Source: Neptunomonas antarctica (GTDB lineage: Bacteria; Pseudomonadota; Gammaproteobacteria; Pseudomonadales; Balneatricaceae). Taken from it: a stretch of 64,000 nucleotides of DNA. Below are positions 34,020 to 45,269 of this stretch, one piece after another. Every line of letters begins with the position of its first letter. Positions within the stretch are counted from its first letter, which is position 1. The notes under the pieces were generated by a model, which saw only the letters and a program-made list of their open reading frames with translations, had not been told where the DNA came from and did not search any database. Where the stretch lies: NCBI RefSeq assembly GCF_001305295.1, contig NZ_LJSI01000021.1, positions 124,001 through 188,000 on the forward strand, written 5' to 3'. Both the position numbers and the translations under genes were made by a program.

Positions 34020-35426
34020 TTAGCTCTGTTTACGTGATTTGTACTGTGACATAAATGTTTTACCGCTGGGTGCTGGCATATCCCGCCAGTCGGTCCAGCC
34101 ACCCGCCATCGGGATTTTCTTGATGCGTCCTTTTTTCCCTGCCATCAGGCGTAGAAATAGATTGGAGCTAACGGCGAGCAATCGATACAGGGCAGGGCGT
34201 TTAGCAAAGAAGGCCCAGCCGCCAATCCCCCAGCGTACCGCTTTCGGGCTTAAATGCTTGGCGAACTCATCTTCGCGCCAGTGACGCATCAGCTTCGGCA
34301 GTGGAATGCGAACAGGGCAGACTGATTCGCACTTACCGCAGAAGGTTGATGCATTCGGCAGTAGGCCTGCATTCTCAATTCCTACCATTTGTGGTGTCAG
34401 TACCGATCCCATAGGGCCGGGGTAAACCCACCCATAGCTGTGACCGCCCACGGCACCGTAAACAGGGCAGTGGTTCATGCAAGCTGAACAGCGAATACAG
34501 CGCAACATATCCTGAAACTCGGTGCCGACCATTTCACTACGGCCGTTATCGACGAGGACAACGTGAAAGTTTTCAGGTCCGTCCTGATCTTCTGCTCTGC
34601 GAGGCCCTGTCGACAAGGTGTTATAGACGGTAAATTCCTGCCCGGTGGCTGAGCGAGCCAGCAAGCGCAGGAAGAGTGTCATATCTTCGAGGGTGGGCAC
34701 TACTTTTTCGATAGAAGTAACCACTATATGAGTTTTTGGCAGTGTTTGTGTCAGGTCACCATTACCTTCATTGGTAACAATAATGGTGGAGCCGGTTTCT
34801 GCGACCAGAAAGTTAGCGCCGGTAATGCCTACATCGGCACCGGCAAACTTCTCGCGTAGCATTTCGCGGGCTTCCTGCATTAATACGGCAGGATCACTGG
34901 ATTTTGGTCGATTGTGCTTTTCGTGAAAAATCTCGGAAACGTCTTCCAGATTCAAATGGATCGCCGGTGCAATGATATGGCTGGGATGGTCGCCACGTAG
35001 TTGCAAGATGTATTCGCCGAGATCTGTCTCGATTGGCTCTACGCCATTTTTTTCCAGATAATCGTTCAGGTTGATCTCTTCAGAGACCATCGATTTACCT
35101 TTGGTGACGGTTTTAGCATCAACTTCTTTACATATTTCCAGAATTTTTTTGCAGGCATCATCCGGCGTTCGACACCAATGGACGTGTCCGCCATTTTTGA
35201 TGACATTCGCTTCGAACTGTTCCAGATAGATATCCAGATTTTCCAGAATGTGGTTTTTCAGCGCGGTGCCTTCGTCGCGTAGTTGATCGAATTCAGGCAT
35301 CCGGGCAACCGCAGTAGAACGCTTAACGGGAAAACCTGCTTTGAGATTGCCTAATGCTTTCTGTAAATTTACATCGTGTAAGGCAATGCGGGCGTTTTCT
35401 TTAAATGCAGGGCTCTTAATTTCCAT
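34020..35426 (-). CDS. lutB: L-lactate utilisation iron-sulfur protein LutB
   Basis: A 468-residue protein. The N-terminal two-thirds is the LutB/DUF162-like domain (TKGKSMVSEEINLNDYLEKNG, GITGANFLVAETGSTIIVTNEGN). The C-terminus carries two 4Fe-4S clusters, CIRCSACMNHCPVYGAVGG and CGKCESVCPVRIPLP. It transfers electrons within the lactate-oxidising LutABC complex. It lies between lutA (11 bp away) and lutC (13 bp away). Confidence 0.95.
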   Translation of the reverse strand: MEIKSPAFKENARIALHDVNLQKALGNLKAGFPVKRSTAVARMPEFDQLRDEGTALKNHILENLDIYLEQFEANVIKNGGHVHWCRTPDDACKKILEICKEVDAKTVTKGKSMVSEEINLNDYLEKNGVEPIETDLGEYILQLRGDHPSHIIAPAIHLNLEDVSEIFHEKHNRPKSSDPAVLMQEAREMLREKFAGADVGITGANFLVAETGSTIIVTNEGNGDLTQTLPKTHIVVTSIEKVVPTLEDMTLFLRLLARSATGQEFTVYNTLSTGPRRAEDQDGPENFHVVLVDNGRSEMVGTEFQDMLRCIRCSACMNHCPVYGAVGGHSYGWVYPGPMGSVLTPQMVGIENAGLLPNASTFCGKCESVCPVRIPLPKLMRHWREDEFAKHLSPKAVRWGIGGWAFFAKRPALYRLLAVSSNLFLRLMAGKKGRIKKIPMAGGWTDWRDMPAPSGKTFMSQYKSRKQS

Positions 35427-35437
35427 GATGTTATCTC

Positions 35438-36226
35438 CTACGCCGGTTGGCCAAGTTCGTAAGCTGAATCGCCAATCGCAGGCTCATCAGTCATGCCTGC
35501 CAGTACTTCAACGATATGGCGTGTTTCAATTTTATGGCCCTGACGTTTGAGTTTACCTGCCATATTCAGCAGGCAGCCCAGATCGCCGCCCAATAGGGTA
35601 GTTGCACCAGAGACTTGAACATTAGCCGATTTGTTTTCCACCATGCGATTGGAAATTTCCGGATATTTCACACAAAAAGTCCCACCAAATCCGCAACAAG
35701 TCTCGGCGTCTTCCATTTCGGTTAATGATAAATTGGCAACGTTTGCAAGGAGTTTACGGGGTTGCTGCTTCACACCCAGTTCTCGTAATCCGGCACAGGA
35801 GTCGTGATAGGTTACATTGCCCTCGTAAGACGCAAGCATTGAATCGAAATCGATCACATCAACGAGGAATGAGGTGATTTCAAAGGCGCGGTTACGCAGA
35901 TCTTCCGCGCGCGCTTTCCAGGGATCAGTGTCATCAAATAGATCAACATATTGATGTAGCATGCCAATACACGAACCAGAAGGGCCGACTACGTATTCAA
36001 AACCATCAAATGCCGTGATGGTTTGACGGGCGATGTCTTGAGTCGTTTTTTTGTCGCCGCTGTTAAACGCGGGTTGCCCACAACACGTTTGTGCTTCGGG
36101 TACAGTGACGTTACATCCTGCGTTTTCAAGCAGTTTGATGGTGGCGAAGCCGATACTGGGGCGAAACATATCGACCAGACAGGTGACAAATAGACCGACC
36201 TGAATAGGCTTTTCTGATGCGAGCAT
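35438..36226 (-). CDS. lutA: L-lactate utilisation protein LutA
   Basis: A 262-residue protein with the two cysteine-rich CCG domains: PEAQTCCGQPAFNSGD in the first half and AETCCGFGGTFCVKYPEIS in the second, as in LutA/GlpC-type heterodisulfide reductase-like subunits. It is the first gene of lutABC and diverges from the GntR regulator, with a FadR/LldR-type palindrome between them. Confidence 0.95.
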   Translation of the reverse strand: MLASEKPIQVGLFVTCLVDMFRPSIGFATIKLLENAGCNVTVPEAQTCCGQPAFNSGDKKTTQDIARQTITAFDGFEYVVGPSGSCIGMLHQYVDLFDDTDPWKARAEDLRNRAFEITSFLVDVIDFDSMLASYEGNVTYHDSCAGLRELGVKQQPRKLLANVANLSLTEMEDAETCCGFGGTFCVKYPEISNRMVENKSANVQVSGATTLLGGDLGCLLNMAGKLKRQGHKIETRHIVEVLAGMTDEPAIGDSAYELGQPA

Positions 36227-36337
36227 GGCGTTTACCTAAAGTGTTTGGACGTTAATTTTTGTTATGTCATCTAAAGACTGTATATCTGTTAACCAAGATA
36301 GGTAAGGTTAAGCGTAAAAGAAATGCTAAACTAAAAA

Positions 36338-36350
36338 CTGGTCTGACCAG
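36338..36350. promoter_or_regulatory. GntR/FadR-type operator candidate
   Basis: CTGGTCTGACCAG is a palindrome matching the TGGT-NNN-ACCA operators of the FadR/LldR branch. It lies between lutA and the gntR gene, 17 bp before the regulator start. Confidence 0.7.
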
Positions 36351-36366
36351 AACGTACATAACGTGA

Positions 36367-37107
36367 ATGTTTAATCTACGTAAGGGAATAAGTATAAAGT
36401 CTATGTTGATGAAGCATACAGTGTCGACAAAAGAGCAGCTTTGCCGCTATCTGAAACAGAAGATTCTGTTAGGCGATATTATTCCTGATCAGGCGTTGCT
36501 TTCTCAGCGTCAATTAGCGGCGTTGACAGGCTTGGCGCGCTCTACGGTCAGAGAGGTGATTCAACAGTTAGAGCTTGAGGGCCTGATTAAAACAGTGCCG
36601 GGTGGCAGAAGTATTTGCCAGAATATGATGCTCGATCATATAGAAATGCCGCTGGAAGGCGTGGGTGATAATCTGGATTTTCAGCTTCAGGTCTTAGAAG
36701 CCAGAGCGTTTCTTGAAGGTGAGGCGGCCTATTTTGCAGCACTGCGCGCCACAGACCAGCAACTACATGACATTGCCGAAGAATTTAAGCGCATGCAGTT
36801 ACGTAGCAAGGGACTTAGCACGCTCGATAAGGCAAAAGCCGATCTTCGTTTTCATATGATGATTGCAGAATCCAGCCATCATGTTCTGATCACCTCCTTT
36901 AGTCAGCTCTTTTATAATCGTTATTTTAATGCGATTTATGGCGTACTCAATAACACCCTGATTAAGTTTGGTCGTTACCCCGATGGGATTCGTATGCAGC
37001 ATGAACAAATTTATCATGCGTTACAAAAAAGAGATGCGCAAAAGGCCCGTAAAGCCGCGCGTGAGCATATTCTGTTTACCCGAAAGCTGCTTGAAGGTGC
37101 TGATTAA
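36367..37107 (+). CDS. GntR/FadR-family regulator of the lut operon
   Basis: A 246-residue regulator. The winged helix (about 17-80) includes LLSQRQLAALTGLARSTVREVIQQLELEGLI, and the C-terminal FCD domain (about 100-240) has the metal/ligand histidines in FHMMIAESSHH and ARKAAREHILF. No strong ribosome site marks ATG 36367; ATG 36403 is an alternative. Its place divergent from lutABC and the palindrome between them point to lactate-dependent control. Confidence 0.9.
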   Translation: MFNLRKGISIKSMLMKHTVSTKEQLCRYLKQKILLGDIIPDQALLSQRQLAALTGLARSTVREVIQQLELEGLIKTVPGGRSICQNMMLDHIEMPLEGVGDNLDFQLQVLEARAFLEGEAAYFAALRATDQQLHDIAEEFKRMQLRSKGLSTLDKAKADLRFHMMIAESSHHVLITSFSQLFYNRYFNAIYGVLNNTLIKFGRYPDGIRMQHEQIYHALQKRDAQKARKAAREHILFTRKLLEGAD

Positions 37108-37337
37108 AATAGGGCGCCACTTTGGCTGCCTGATAAGGTACCGGTACTGTTCGATAGCTGGATCAGTGTTTAATTCCCGTCTAATAATAGGTTAATCGAA
37201 TAGCTGCCATGGCTTTATCGTGAGGGTTTGGTAAAATGCGCCTCCAGCGCTGCGTACCTGGTTTGTACGATGTGCATAAAGTATTGAAATTGAAGTGGCC
37301 TGTCGTAGGGGTCACCACTGATAAACAAGGAAAAGAA

Positions 37338-39251
37338 ATGCCTGTTATTACCCTCCCTGACGGCAGTAAGCGCGAGTTTGCTAACCCCGTTTCCGTATTT
37401 GACGTCGCCGCTGATATCGGTGCTGGCCTTGCTAAAGCTGCCTTGGCAGGAAAAGTGAATGGTGAGCCCGTTGATACTTCTTTTATCATCAATGATGATG
37501 CCGAATTAGCGATTATCACGGCACGTGATGAAGCCGGCGTTGAGGTGATTCGTCACTCATGTGCGCATTTGATGGCGATGGCAGTACAGGCATTGTTTCC
37601 AGGAGTTCAGGTCACGATCGGTCCTGTGATCGAGAACGGCTTTTATTACGATTTTGCTTATGAGCGTCCTTTTACTTCTGAAGATCTGGAAAAGATTGAA
37701 AAGAAAATGTCTGAGCTCGCTAAGCAAAATCTGCCGGTATCCCGCTCTGTTATGAGTCGTGACGACAGTGTTGCTCTGTTTGAAAAAATGGGTGAGAAAT
37801 ATAAGGTCGAACTGCTGAGTTCAATTCCTGCAGATCAGGATCTCTCTTTCTACTCACAAGGTGACTTTATCGATTTGTGTCGTGGCCCTCACGTTCCTTC
37901 AACGGGTCATATTAAGGTCTTCAAATTAATGAAGGTGGCCGGCGCATACTGGCGTGGTGATTCTAACAACGCCATGTTGCAGCGCATCTATGGCACGGCA
38001 TGGGGTGATAAAAAAGAGTTAGCCGCTTACCTGCATCGTTTGGAAGAAGCTGAAAAGCGCGACCACCGTAAGCTAGGAAAGCAGTTAAACCTGTTTCATT
38101 TGCAGGAAGAAGCACCCGGTATGGTGTTCTGGCATCCGCATGGTTGGACGCTATATCAGCAAATCGAACAATACATGCGTACAAAACAACGTAAACATGG
38201 CTATCAGGAAATCAAAACACCTCAGGTGGTTGAACGTAGTTTGTGGGAGAAGTCCGGACATTGGGATAAGTTCTCCGAACAGATGTTTACCACGCATTCT
38301 GAGAGTAAAGACTTCGCGATTAAGCCTATGAACTGTCCTTGTCATATTCAGGTGTTCAACCAGGGTCTGCGTTCATACCGTGATTTGCCACTGCGTTTGG
38401 CTGAGTTTGGTTCGTGTCATCGTAATGAGCCTTCGGGTGCTTTGCATGGCATTATGCGTGTGCGTGGCTTTGTACAAGATGATGCGCATATTTTCTGTGC
38501 TGAAAATGCTATTCAGTCTGAAGTTGCCAGTTTTATTAGGTTTTTGCATGAAGTGTATGCAGACTTTGGTTTCACAGAGATTATCTATAAATTGTCGACA
38601 CGCCCTGAACAGCGTGTAGGATCTGATGAGGTTTGGGATAAGGCGGAGAAGGCATTGGCTGATGCGTTAGACGCTGCTAAGCTTGATTGGCAGGAATTAC
38701 CCGGCGAAGGTGCGTTTTATGGTCCGAAAATTGAATTTTCTTTAAAAGATTGCCTAGGTCGTGTCTGGCAATGTGGTACAATTCAAGTAGATTTTTCAAT
38801 GCCGGGGCGTTTAGAAGCTCAGTTCGTTAATGAAGTGGGTGAACGTGAAACTCCCGTTATGTTACATCGGGCAATACTTGGATCCTTTGAGCGTTTTATT
38901 GGTATCCTGATTGAAAACTATGCAGGCGCATTGCCGGCTTGGCTTTCACCAGTACAGGCTGTTGTGATGAATATCACAGATAAACAGGCCGAATATTGTC
39001 AAGATGTAGTAAAAACACTGGAAAATAATGGATTTAGAGTCGTTTCGGACTTGAGAAACGAGAAGATCGGCTTTAAAATCCGTGAGCGAACTCTTCAGAA
39101 GGTTCCTTTCCTTTTGGTAGTTGGTGATAAAGAGGTTGAGAACGGGTGTGTGTCCGTAAGAACGCGCTTGGGTAAAGACCTCGGCTCAATGAGTATAGAA
39201 ACATTCACCAGCTTCCTGAATAAAGACGTGGATCAGAAGGGTTGCGAATAA
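37338..39251 (+). CDS. thrS: Threonyl-tRNA synthetase
   Basis: A 637-residue class II synthetase; ATG 37338 follows AAGGAAAAGAA, and the product begins [13 protein letters not shown]. It has an N-terminal TGS domain (1-62), an editing domain ([16 protein letters not shown]), a catalytic core with zinc-ligand segments [21 protein letters not shown] and [13 protein letters not shown], and the C-terminal anticodon domain. Length and order match E. coli ThrS (642). It begins the conserved thrS-infC-rpmI-rplT cluster. Confidence 0.98.
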   Translation: MPVITLPDGSKREFANPVSVFDVAADIGAGLAKAALAGKVNGEPVDTSFIINDDAELAIITARDEAGVEVIRHSCAHLMAMAVQALFPGVQVTIGPVIENGFYYDFAYERPFTSEDLEKIEKKMSELAKQNLPVSRSVMSRDDSVALFEKMGEKYKVELLSSIPADQDLSFYSQGDFIDLCRGPHVPSTGHIKVFKLMKVAGAYWRGDSNNAMLQRIYGTAWGDKKELAAYLHRLEEAEKRDHRKLGKQLNLFHLQEEAPGMVFWHPHGWTLYQQIEQYMRTKQRKHGYQEIKTPQVVERSLWEKSGHWDKFSEQMFTTHSESKDFAIKPMNCPCHIQVFNQGLRSYRDLPLRLAEFGSCHRNEPSGALHGIMRVRGFVQDDAHIFCAENAIQSEVASFIRFLHEVYADFGFTEIIYKLSTRPEQRVGSDEVWDKAEKALADALDAAKLDWQELPGEGAFYGPKIEFSLKDCLGRVWQCGTIQVDFSMPGRLEAQFVNEVGERETPVMLHRAILGSFERFIGILIENYAGALPAWLSPVQAVVMNITDKQAEYCQDVVKTLENNGFRVVSDLRNEKIGFKIRERTLQKVPFLLVVGDKEVENGCVSVRTRLGKDLGSMSIETFTSFLNKDVDQKGCE

Positions 39252-39269
39252 TCATTAGGAGATATAACA

Positions 39270-39812
39270 ATTAAGCGTGATAATAAAAGAGGTGCGCGTC
39301 GTGATAATCGCACACCCATTAATGAAAATATCAAAGCTCAAGAACTACGTCTAATTGGTGCTGATGGTGAGCAGGTAGGCGTCGTATCGATTACTGAGGC
39401 ACTTGAGATGGCTCAAGCGGCCGAACTTGACCTGGTTCAGATTTCTGACTCAGATCCTATTGTTTGTAAATTGATGGATTTTGGTAAACACCAATACGAA
39501 ATCAAAAAACAACAGGCTGAAGCTAAAAAGAAACAGCATCAGATCCAGGTTAAGGAAATGAAATTCCGTCCTGCGACGGAAGATGGGGATTATCAGGTAA
39601 AGCTACGCAACCTGGTACGTTTCCTAGAAGCAGGGGATAAGGCTAAGGTAACTTTACGTTTCCGCGGCCGGGAGATGGCTCATCAGGAACTGGGCATGAA
39701 CCTGTTATTACGGATCGAAAAAGATCTGGAAGAACATGGTGCAGTTGAACAGCGTCCTAAGATGGAAGGTCGTCAGATGATCATGGTGATCGCCCCGAAG
39801 AAGAAAAAGTAA
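39270..39812 (+). CDS. infC: Translation initiation factor IF-3, ATT start
   Basis: About 180 residues. No ATG gives a full IF-3, but ATT at 39270-39272, preceded by TTAGGAGATATAACA, opens the frame [21 protein letters not shown], matching the IF-3 N-terminus. The non-canonical AUU start is the hallmark of infC, where IF-3 itself rejects AUU initiation and limits its own synthesis. The C-terminal domain has [20 protein letters not shown] and ends APKKKK. It follows thrS by 18 bp. Confidence 0.95.
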   Translation: MKRDNKRGARRDNRTPINENIKAQELRLIGADGEQVGVVSITEALEMAQAAELDLVQISDSDPIVCKLMDFGKHQYEIKKQQAEAKKKQHQIQVKEMKFRPATEDGDYQVKLRNLVRFLEAGDKAKVTLRFRGREMAHQELGMNLLLRIEKDLEEHGAVEQRPKMEGRQMIMVIAPKKKK

Positions 39813-39827
39813 TCCGTAAGGCTGCTT

Positions 39828-39860
39828 AACCCGTATCTGCCTTTTTGGTAGTCGCGGGTT
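39828..39860 (+). promoter_or_regulatory. Hairpin between infC and rpmI
   Basis: AACCCG and CTGCC pair with GGTAG and CGGGTT around a TTTTT loop, followed by a T-rich stretch. In gammaproteobacteria L20 represses rpmI-rplT through structures in this interval, so it may be an r-protein control site or a partial terminator. Confidence 0.5.
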
Positions 39861-39910
39861 TTGTCGTTTTTTCCGGATGAAAAAAACTAACGAATGCGTG
39901 GAGATTTGTA

Positions 39911-40105
39911 ATGCCTAAGATTAAATCTTGCCGCGGTGCGGCAAAACGCTTTAAAAAGACTGCAAATGGCTTCAAGCACAAGCAGGCCTTCAAAAGTCAC
40001 ATTCTGACTAAGAAAAGCACTAAGCGTAAGCGTCAGCTTCGTCCGATGTTACAGGTTCATGCTGCAGATCGAGCTTCGATCCGTCGTATGTTGCCTTACA
40101 TCTAG
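39911..40105 (+). CDS. rpmI: 50S ribosomal protein L35
   Basis: 64 residues, the standard length. The L35 pattern [19 protein letters not shown], then [15 protein letters not shown] and RRMLPYI, is complete. It precedes rplT by 41 bp. Confidence 0.98.
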   Translation: MPKIKSCRGAAKRFKKTANGFKHKQAFKSHILTKKSTKRKRQLRPMLQVHAADRASIRRMLPYI

Positions 40106-40146
40106 TCGTTTTTTCACTAACAGAATTGAATATAGGAAGGTAAAGA

Positions 40147-40503
40147 ATGGCTCGTGTAAAACGTGGTGTTCAGGCTCGTCGCCGTCACAAGAAAATACTG
40201 AAACAAGCTAAAGGTTACTATGGTGCTCGTAGCCGTGTATTCCGTGTAGCTAAACAGGCTGTTATCAAAGCAGGTCAATATGCGTATCGTGACCGTCGCC
40301 AAAGAAAACGTCAATTCCGCGCTCTGTGGATTGCACGTATCAATGCTGCGGCACGCTTGAATGGTCTGTCTTACAGCCGTTTTATTGCTGGTATGAAAAA
40401 AGCTAGCATTGAAATCGACCGTAAAATACTGGCTGATCTGGCTGTTCACGAACAGGTTGCATTTACTGCTATTGTTGAAAAAGCGAAAGCTGCTTTAGCG
40501 TAA
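40147..40503 (+). CDS. rplT: 50S ribosomal protein L20
   Basis: 118 residues, the standard length, starting [26 protein letters not shown]20 is needed for 50S assembly and represses its own operon translation. AGGAAGG precedes the start. Confidence 0.98.
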   Translation: MARVKRGVQARRRHKKILKQAKGYYGARSRVFRVAKQAVIKAGQYAYRDRRQRKRQFRALWIARINAAARLNGLSYSRFIAGMKKASIEIDRKILADLAVHEQVAFTAIVEKAKAALA

Positions 40504-40560
40504 TATGCTTCACCTCTGCTTACAGAGGTCGCTATTCATTGAGATAGCAGCGTAATTTTA

Positions 40561-40596
40561 AATAGGGGACGGGTGCAAACTCTTCCCCTATTTTTT
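40561..40596 (+). terminator. Terminator or attenuator between rplT and pheS
   Basis: AATAGGGGA pairs with TCCCCTATT across a 14-base loop and continues into six T. In E. coli pheST is attenuated via a Phe-rich leader peptide; I found no such peptide here, so plain termination is the simpler reading. Confidence 0.8.
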
Positions 40597-40658
40597 CGGT
40601 TATTGCGCTGAGTTTGGGCTGATGCTTTTGGTCGCAACAATTCAGCAGAATAACTTAA

Positions 40659-41690
<1,032 letters not shown>

Positions 41691-41748
41691 TTCTGAGCGG
41701 TTACTTTCAATTGTAGAGCAGTGAAATAAAGATTTTCGGGATAGCAGC

Positions 41749-44139
41749 ATGAAATTCAGTGAAAAATGGTTACGTGAACTGGTAAATCCAGCCATCAATA
41801 CACAGGCGCTGGTCGATCAAATTACGATGGCAGGCCTTGAAGTCGATGAGGTAGCAGCAGTTGCGCGTGATTTCTCGCGTGTGATTGTGGGTGAAATACT
41901 CACAGCCGAGCCGCACCCTAATGCCGATAAGCTACAGGTGTGTACGGTGTCTGATGGTGTCGATATTCATCAGGTGGTCTGTGGTGCACCTAATGCGCGT
42001 GCTGGTTTGAAAACAGCTTATGCCACCGTGGGAGCGATGCTGCCAACACCGGATGGCGGTGAGTTTAAAATCAAAAAAGCTAAACTCCGTCAGATTGAAT
42101 CCTTTGGCATGCTTTGCGCCGAAGATGAGTTGGGTCTTTCTGATGATCATGACGGTATCATGGAGTTGGCTGCAGATGCGCCCGTGGGTGTTAGTTTGCG
42201 TGACTATCTGAATTTAGATGATAAAATTATTGATGTTGATCTGACGCCTAACCGTGGCGACTGCCTGAGTATTAAAGGCTTAGCGCGTGAAGTTGGCGTG
42301 CTCAATAAAGCGCCAGTGACTTTCGTAGATATACAGCCGGTTGCTGCGACAATTAATGATACCTTTTCTGTTACGTTAGATGCGCCAGCCGCGTGCCCGC
42401 GTTATTTGGGACGCGTTATTCGCAACGTCAATATGCAAGCGGTATCGCCTTTATGGATGGTTGAAAAGTTACGTCGCTCAGGTATTCGTTCAATAGATCC
42501 GGTTGTCGATGTTACTAACTATGTCCTGCTTGAATTAGGTCAGCCATTACATGCGTTTGATCTGAACAAGCTACAGGGCAGTATTACTGTACGTATGCCC
42601 GTCGCTGGTGAAAAGCTAACGCTATTGGATGGCAACGAAGTTGTATTGCAGTCAGACACACTCATCATTGCCGATGAAAATGGCCCTGTGGCGATGGCTG
42701 GTATTTTCGGTGGAAAAACCACGGGGGTCACTGCTGAATCCAAAGATATCTTTCTGGAATGTGCCTTCTTTGATCAGATCGCTATTGCGGGTAAAGCGCG
42801 CGCTTATGGATTACATACCGATGCCTCGCACCGTTACGAACGCGGTGTTGATTGGCAGTTGCAGCAACAAGCGATCGAACGTACAACACAGCTACTGCTC
42901 GATATAGCGGGTGGAGAGGCGGGTCCTGTCAGCGAAGCGGTGAGTGATGAACATTTACCAAAAGCACGTACGGTTACTCTGCGTCATAGCAAAGTCAATG
43001 CGATGCTGGCTTTTGAGATGCCGGCCGCCGAGATCGAAGAGATTCTGACGCGTTTAGGTATGCAGATTGAGCCAGCAACAGATCAGAGCTGGACGGTGGC
43101 TATTCCATCTTATCGCTTTGATATCAGTATCGAAGTGGATTTGATCGAAGAGTTGGCACGTGTTTTCGGATACAACAACCTGCCGGTCAAATTGCCGACA
43201 TTGGCATTGCCGTTTACACCGAATGATGAATCTAAAGTCTTGGTGCATGATCTGCGTCGCACGTTGATCTCATTAGGCTATCAGGAAGCTATTACTTACA
43301 GCTTTATTGAAGCAGGTTTGCAAAAGCTCTTCGATGATCAATTCGAAGCGTTGGTATTGGCTAATCCTATCTCAGCCGAAATGGCGGTGATGCGTACCAG
43401 CATTTGGCCAGGTCTGGTTAAAGCCTTGCAATATAATCAGAATCGTCAGCAATCGCGTGTGCGGTTGTTTGAAACAGGGCAGCGTTTCTTGCCAATCAAC
43501 GATGACTTGGTTCAGGAAAATGTATTGTCAGGTCTATTGTCAGGTAATCGTGACCCTGAATCCTGGACGGGTAAATCGCAATCGGTAGACTTCTACGACA
43601 TTAAAAGAGATATCGAAGCAGTATTGAGCTTAGGCGGTTGTCTCGAGCAATACACCTTTGTTGCCGATAAACATGTCGCGTTACATCCTGGACAAACCGC
43701 ACGCATAGAACGGGCGGGAGAAGTCGTAGGGTATGTGGGTGCATTGCATCCTTCGTTGCTTAAAAAATTAGACGTAAACGGTCCTGTGTATTTGTTCGAG
43801 CTTCGCTTGGATAGCTTGTTACAAGGGCGTATTGCACGTTTCTCTGAACTGTCGAAGTTCCCTGAATCAAGACGTGATCTGGCGCTGATTGTCGATGAGA
43901 CTACAGACTATGAAACGCTTCGTGATATTGCCGGGAAAAATGCAGGCGAGTACCTTAAAAAAATCACTCTATTTGATGTGTACCAGGGCCAAGGTGTTGA
44001 AGTGGGACGAAAAAGTCTGGCTTTGGGCTTGACCTGGCAGCATCCATCGCGCACTCTTAATGAAGACGAAATTAATACAGCTGTACAGTCTGTGATTTCA
44101 GCCCTGAATAGTGGTGCTGGAGCAACATTAAGAGATTAA
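41749..44139 (+). CDS. pheT: Phenylalanyl-tRNA synthetase beta subunit
   Basis: A 796-residue protein of standard length. It has an N-terminal tRNA-binding domain (VCGAPNARAGLKTAYATVGAMLP), the B3/B4 editing region (GIRSIDPVVDVTNYVLLELGQPLHAFD), a core with TDASHRYERGVDW, and the C-terminal anticodon-binding fold ending in LNSGAGATLRD. It is followed by ihfA at 18 bp. Confidence 0.98.
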   Translation: MKFSEKWLRELVNPAINTQALVDQITMAGLEVDEVAAVARDFSRVIVGEILTAEPHPNADKLQVCTVSDGVDIHQVVCGAPNARAGLKTAYATVGAMLPTPDGGEFKIKKAKLRQIESFGMLCAEDELGLSDDHDGIMELAADAPVGVSLRDYLNLDDKIIDVDLTPNRGDCLSIKGLAREVGVLNKAPVTFVDIQPVAATINDTFSVTLDAPAACPRYLGRVIRNVNMQAVSPLWMVEKLRRSGIRSIDPVVDVTNYVLLELGQPLHAFDLNKLQGSITVRMPVAGEKLTLLDGNEVVLQSDTLIIADENGPVAMAGIFGGKTTGVTAESKDIFLECAFFDQIAIAGKARAYGLHTDASHRYERGVDWQLQQQAIERTTQLLLDIAGGEAGPVSEAVSDEHLPKARTVTLRHSKVNAMLAFEMPAAEIEEILTRLGMQIEPATDQSWTVAIPSYRFDISIEVDLIEELARVFGYNNLPVKLPTLALPFTPNDESKVLVHDLRRTLISLGYQEAITYSFIEAGLQKLFDDQFEALVLANPISAEMAVMRTSIWPGLVKALQYNQNRQQSRVRLFETGQRFLPINDDLVQENVLSGLLSGNRDPESWTGKSQSVDFYDIKRDIEAVLSLGGCLEQYTFVADKHVALHPGQTARIERAGEVVGYVGALHPSLLKKLDVNGPVYLFELRLDSLLQGRIARFSELSKFPESRRDLALIVDETTDYETLRDIAGKNAGEYLKKITLFDVYQGQGVEVGRKSLALGLTWQHPSRTLNEDEINTAVQSVISALNSGAGATLRD

Positions 44140-44157
44140 ATAGCAAAGGTAGAGTTC

Positions 44158-44469
44158 ATGAGTTCTTTAACAAAGGCAGACATGGCAGAACGTTTGTATG
44201 ATGAGTTAGGTCTGAACAAGCGTGAAGCCAAGGATATGGTTGAATCCTTTTTTGATGAAATACGTGAAAGTCTTGCAGCTAATGAGCAGGTCAAATTATC
44301 AGGTTTTGGTAATTTTGATCTGCGCGATAAGCGCCAACGTCCGGGTCGTAATCCAAAGACAGGTGATGAAGTGCCTATTTCTGCTCGTAGGGTCGTTACT
44401 TTTCGCCCAGGACAAAAGCTAAAGGATCGCGTAGACGCTTATGCAGACACCCGATCTGAAACAGCCTGA
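44158..44469 (+). CDS. ihfA: Integration host factor alpha subunit
   Basis: A 103-residue HU-family protein: [29 protein letters not shown], then [38 protein letters not shown]. The pheT-ihfA order and the arm sequence identify IhfA. With IhfB it bends DNA at recombination and promoter sites. Its 3' end overlaps the MerR gene by 29 bp. Confidence 0.97.
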   Translation: MSSLTKADMAERLYDELGLNKREAKDMVESFFDEIRESLAANEQVKLSGFGNFDLRDKRQRPGRNPKTGDEVPISARRVVTFRPGQKLKDRVDAYADTRSETA

Positions 44470-44800
44470 TCTCCCAGCAATACCCAATAAACGATATTTC
44501 ACGATTGGTGAAGTGTCCGTTTTGTGTGAGATTAAAACGCATGTATTGAGATATTGGGAGCAGGAATTTGAACAGATAAACCCTGTTAAGCGTAACAATC
44601 GGCGTTATTATCAACAGCAGGAAGTATTGTTATTACGCCAGATAAAAAGTTTGCTGTATGAGCAGGGTTATACTATCAGTGGTGCTAAGCATTGGTTCAC
44701 CAGCCAGCAAGGCAGCGATGAAAATTTCCGTTACAAAGAGCTGTTACGTCAAACCATTAGTGAGCTGGAATCTATTCTGGTTACACTCAAAAAGCGCTGA
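44441..44800 (+). CDS. MerR-family transcriptional regulator
   Basis: A 119-residue regulator. The DNA-binding start is [35 protein letters not shown] with [30 protein letters not shown], followed by a short coiled coil. There is no cysteine-rich metal-binding tail, so no metal role is indicated. A MerR-like gene after ihfA and before tRNA-Pro is a conserved arrangement in gammaproteobacteria such as pseudomonads. Its target is unknown. Confidence 0.93.
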   Translation: MQTPDLKQPDLPAIPNKRYFTIGEVSVLCEIKTHVLRYWEQEFEQINPVKRNNRRYYQQQEVLLLRQIKSLLYEQGYTISGAKHWFTSQQGSDENFRYKELLRQTISELESILVTLKKR

Positions 44801-44830
44801 TTTCACCTCCTTCATCAGCGTTTTCTTTCT
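44795..44830 (+). terminator. Terminator overlapping the merR stop codon
   Basis: CGCTGAT (44795-44801) pairs with ATCAGCG (44814-44820), followed by TTTTCTTTCTT. It closes the pheST-ihfA-merR unit. Confidence 0.8.
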
Positions 44831-45090
44831 TATCAGCAAAGTATTAAAACACCTCTATAAAGCTAATATCAGCGTATTATCTGGTACTAAATTAAGCAAA
44901 ATCAGGTGGTTGTGACGCTTAAATTCACTGGCACCTGCTGTGTAAATCATTATATATTTAGTCTTATTTTTCGTAGACGAAAAAATTACACAATAAAAGC
45001 GGCTGTAGTGAATAAAAACCTTCACATATTCAAATACTTTGGTTAGTATTACCGCCTCTTTGGTAAGGTGATTTATCATCTTGTCATGTG

Positions 45091-45168
<78 letters not shown>

Positions 45169-45188
45169 ATAAAACCAAAGAGTTAAAG

Positions 45189-45212
45189 AAATCGCCATAG
45201 GGCGATTTTTTA
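45189..45212 (+). terminator. Terminator after tRNA-Pro
   Basis: AAATCGCC pairs with GGCGATTT around ATAG, followed by T residues. Directly downstream of the tRNA. Confidence 0.85.
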
Positions 45213-45269
45213 TTGTCTGTAAAAAATCGATAGAGTTGCTCTGGCAACCCTATCGATAGCTTCTGTGGT

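Noticed and set aside
34007-34102. Longer N-terminus for LutC
   Set aside because: It overlaps lutB coding sequence and lacks family similarity; ATG 34006 with GGGGGA is better.
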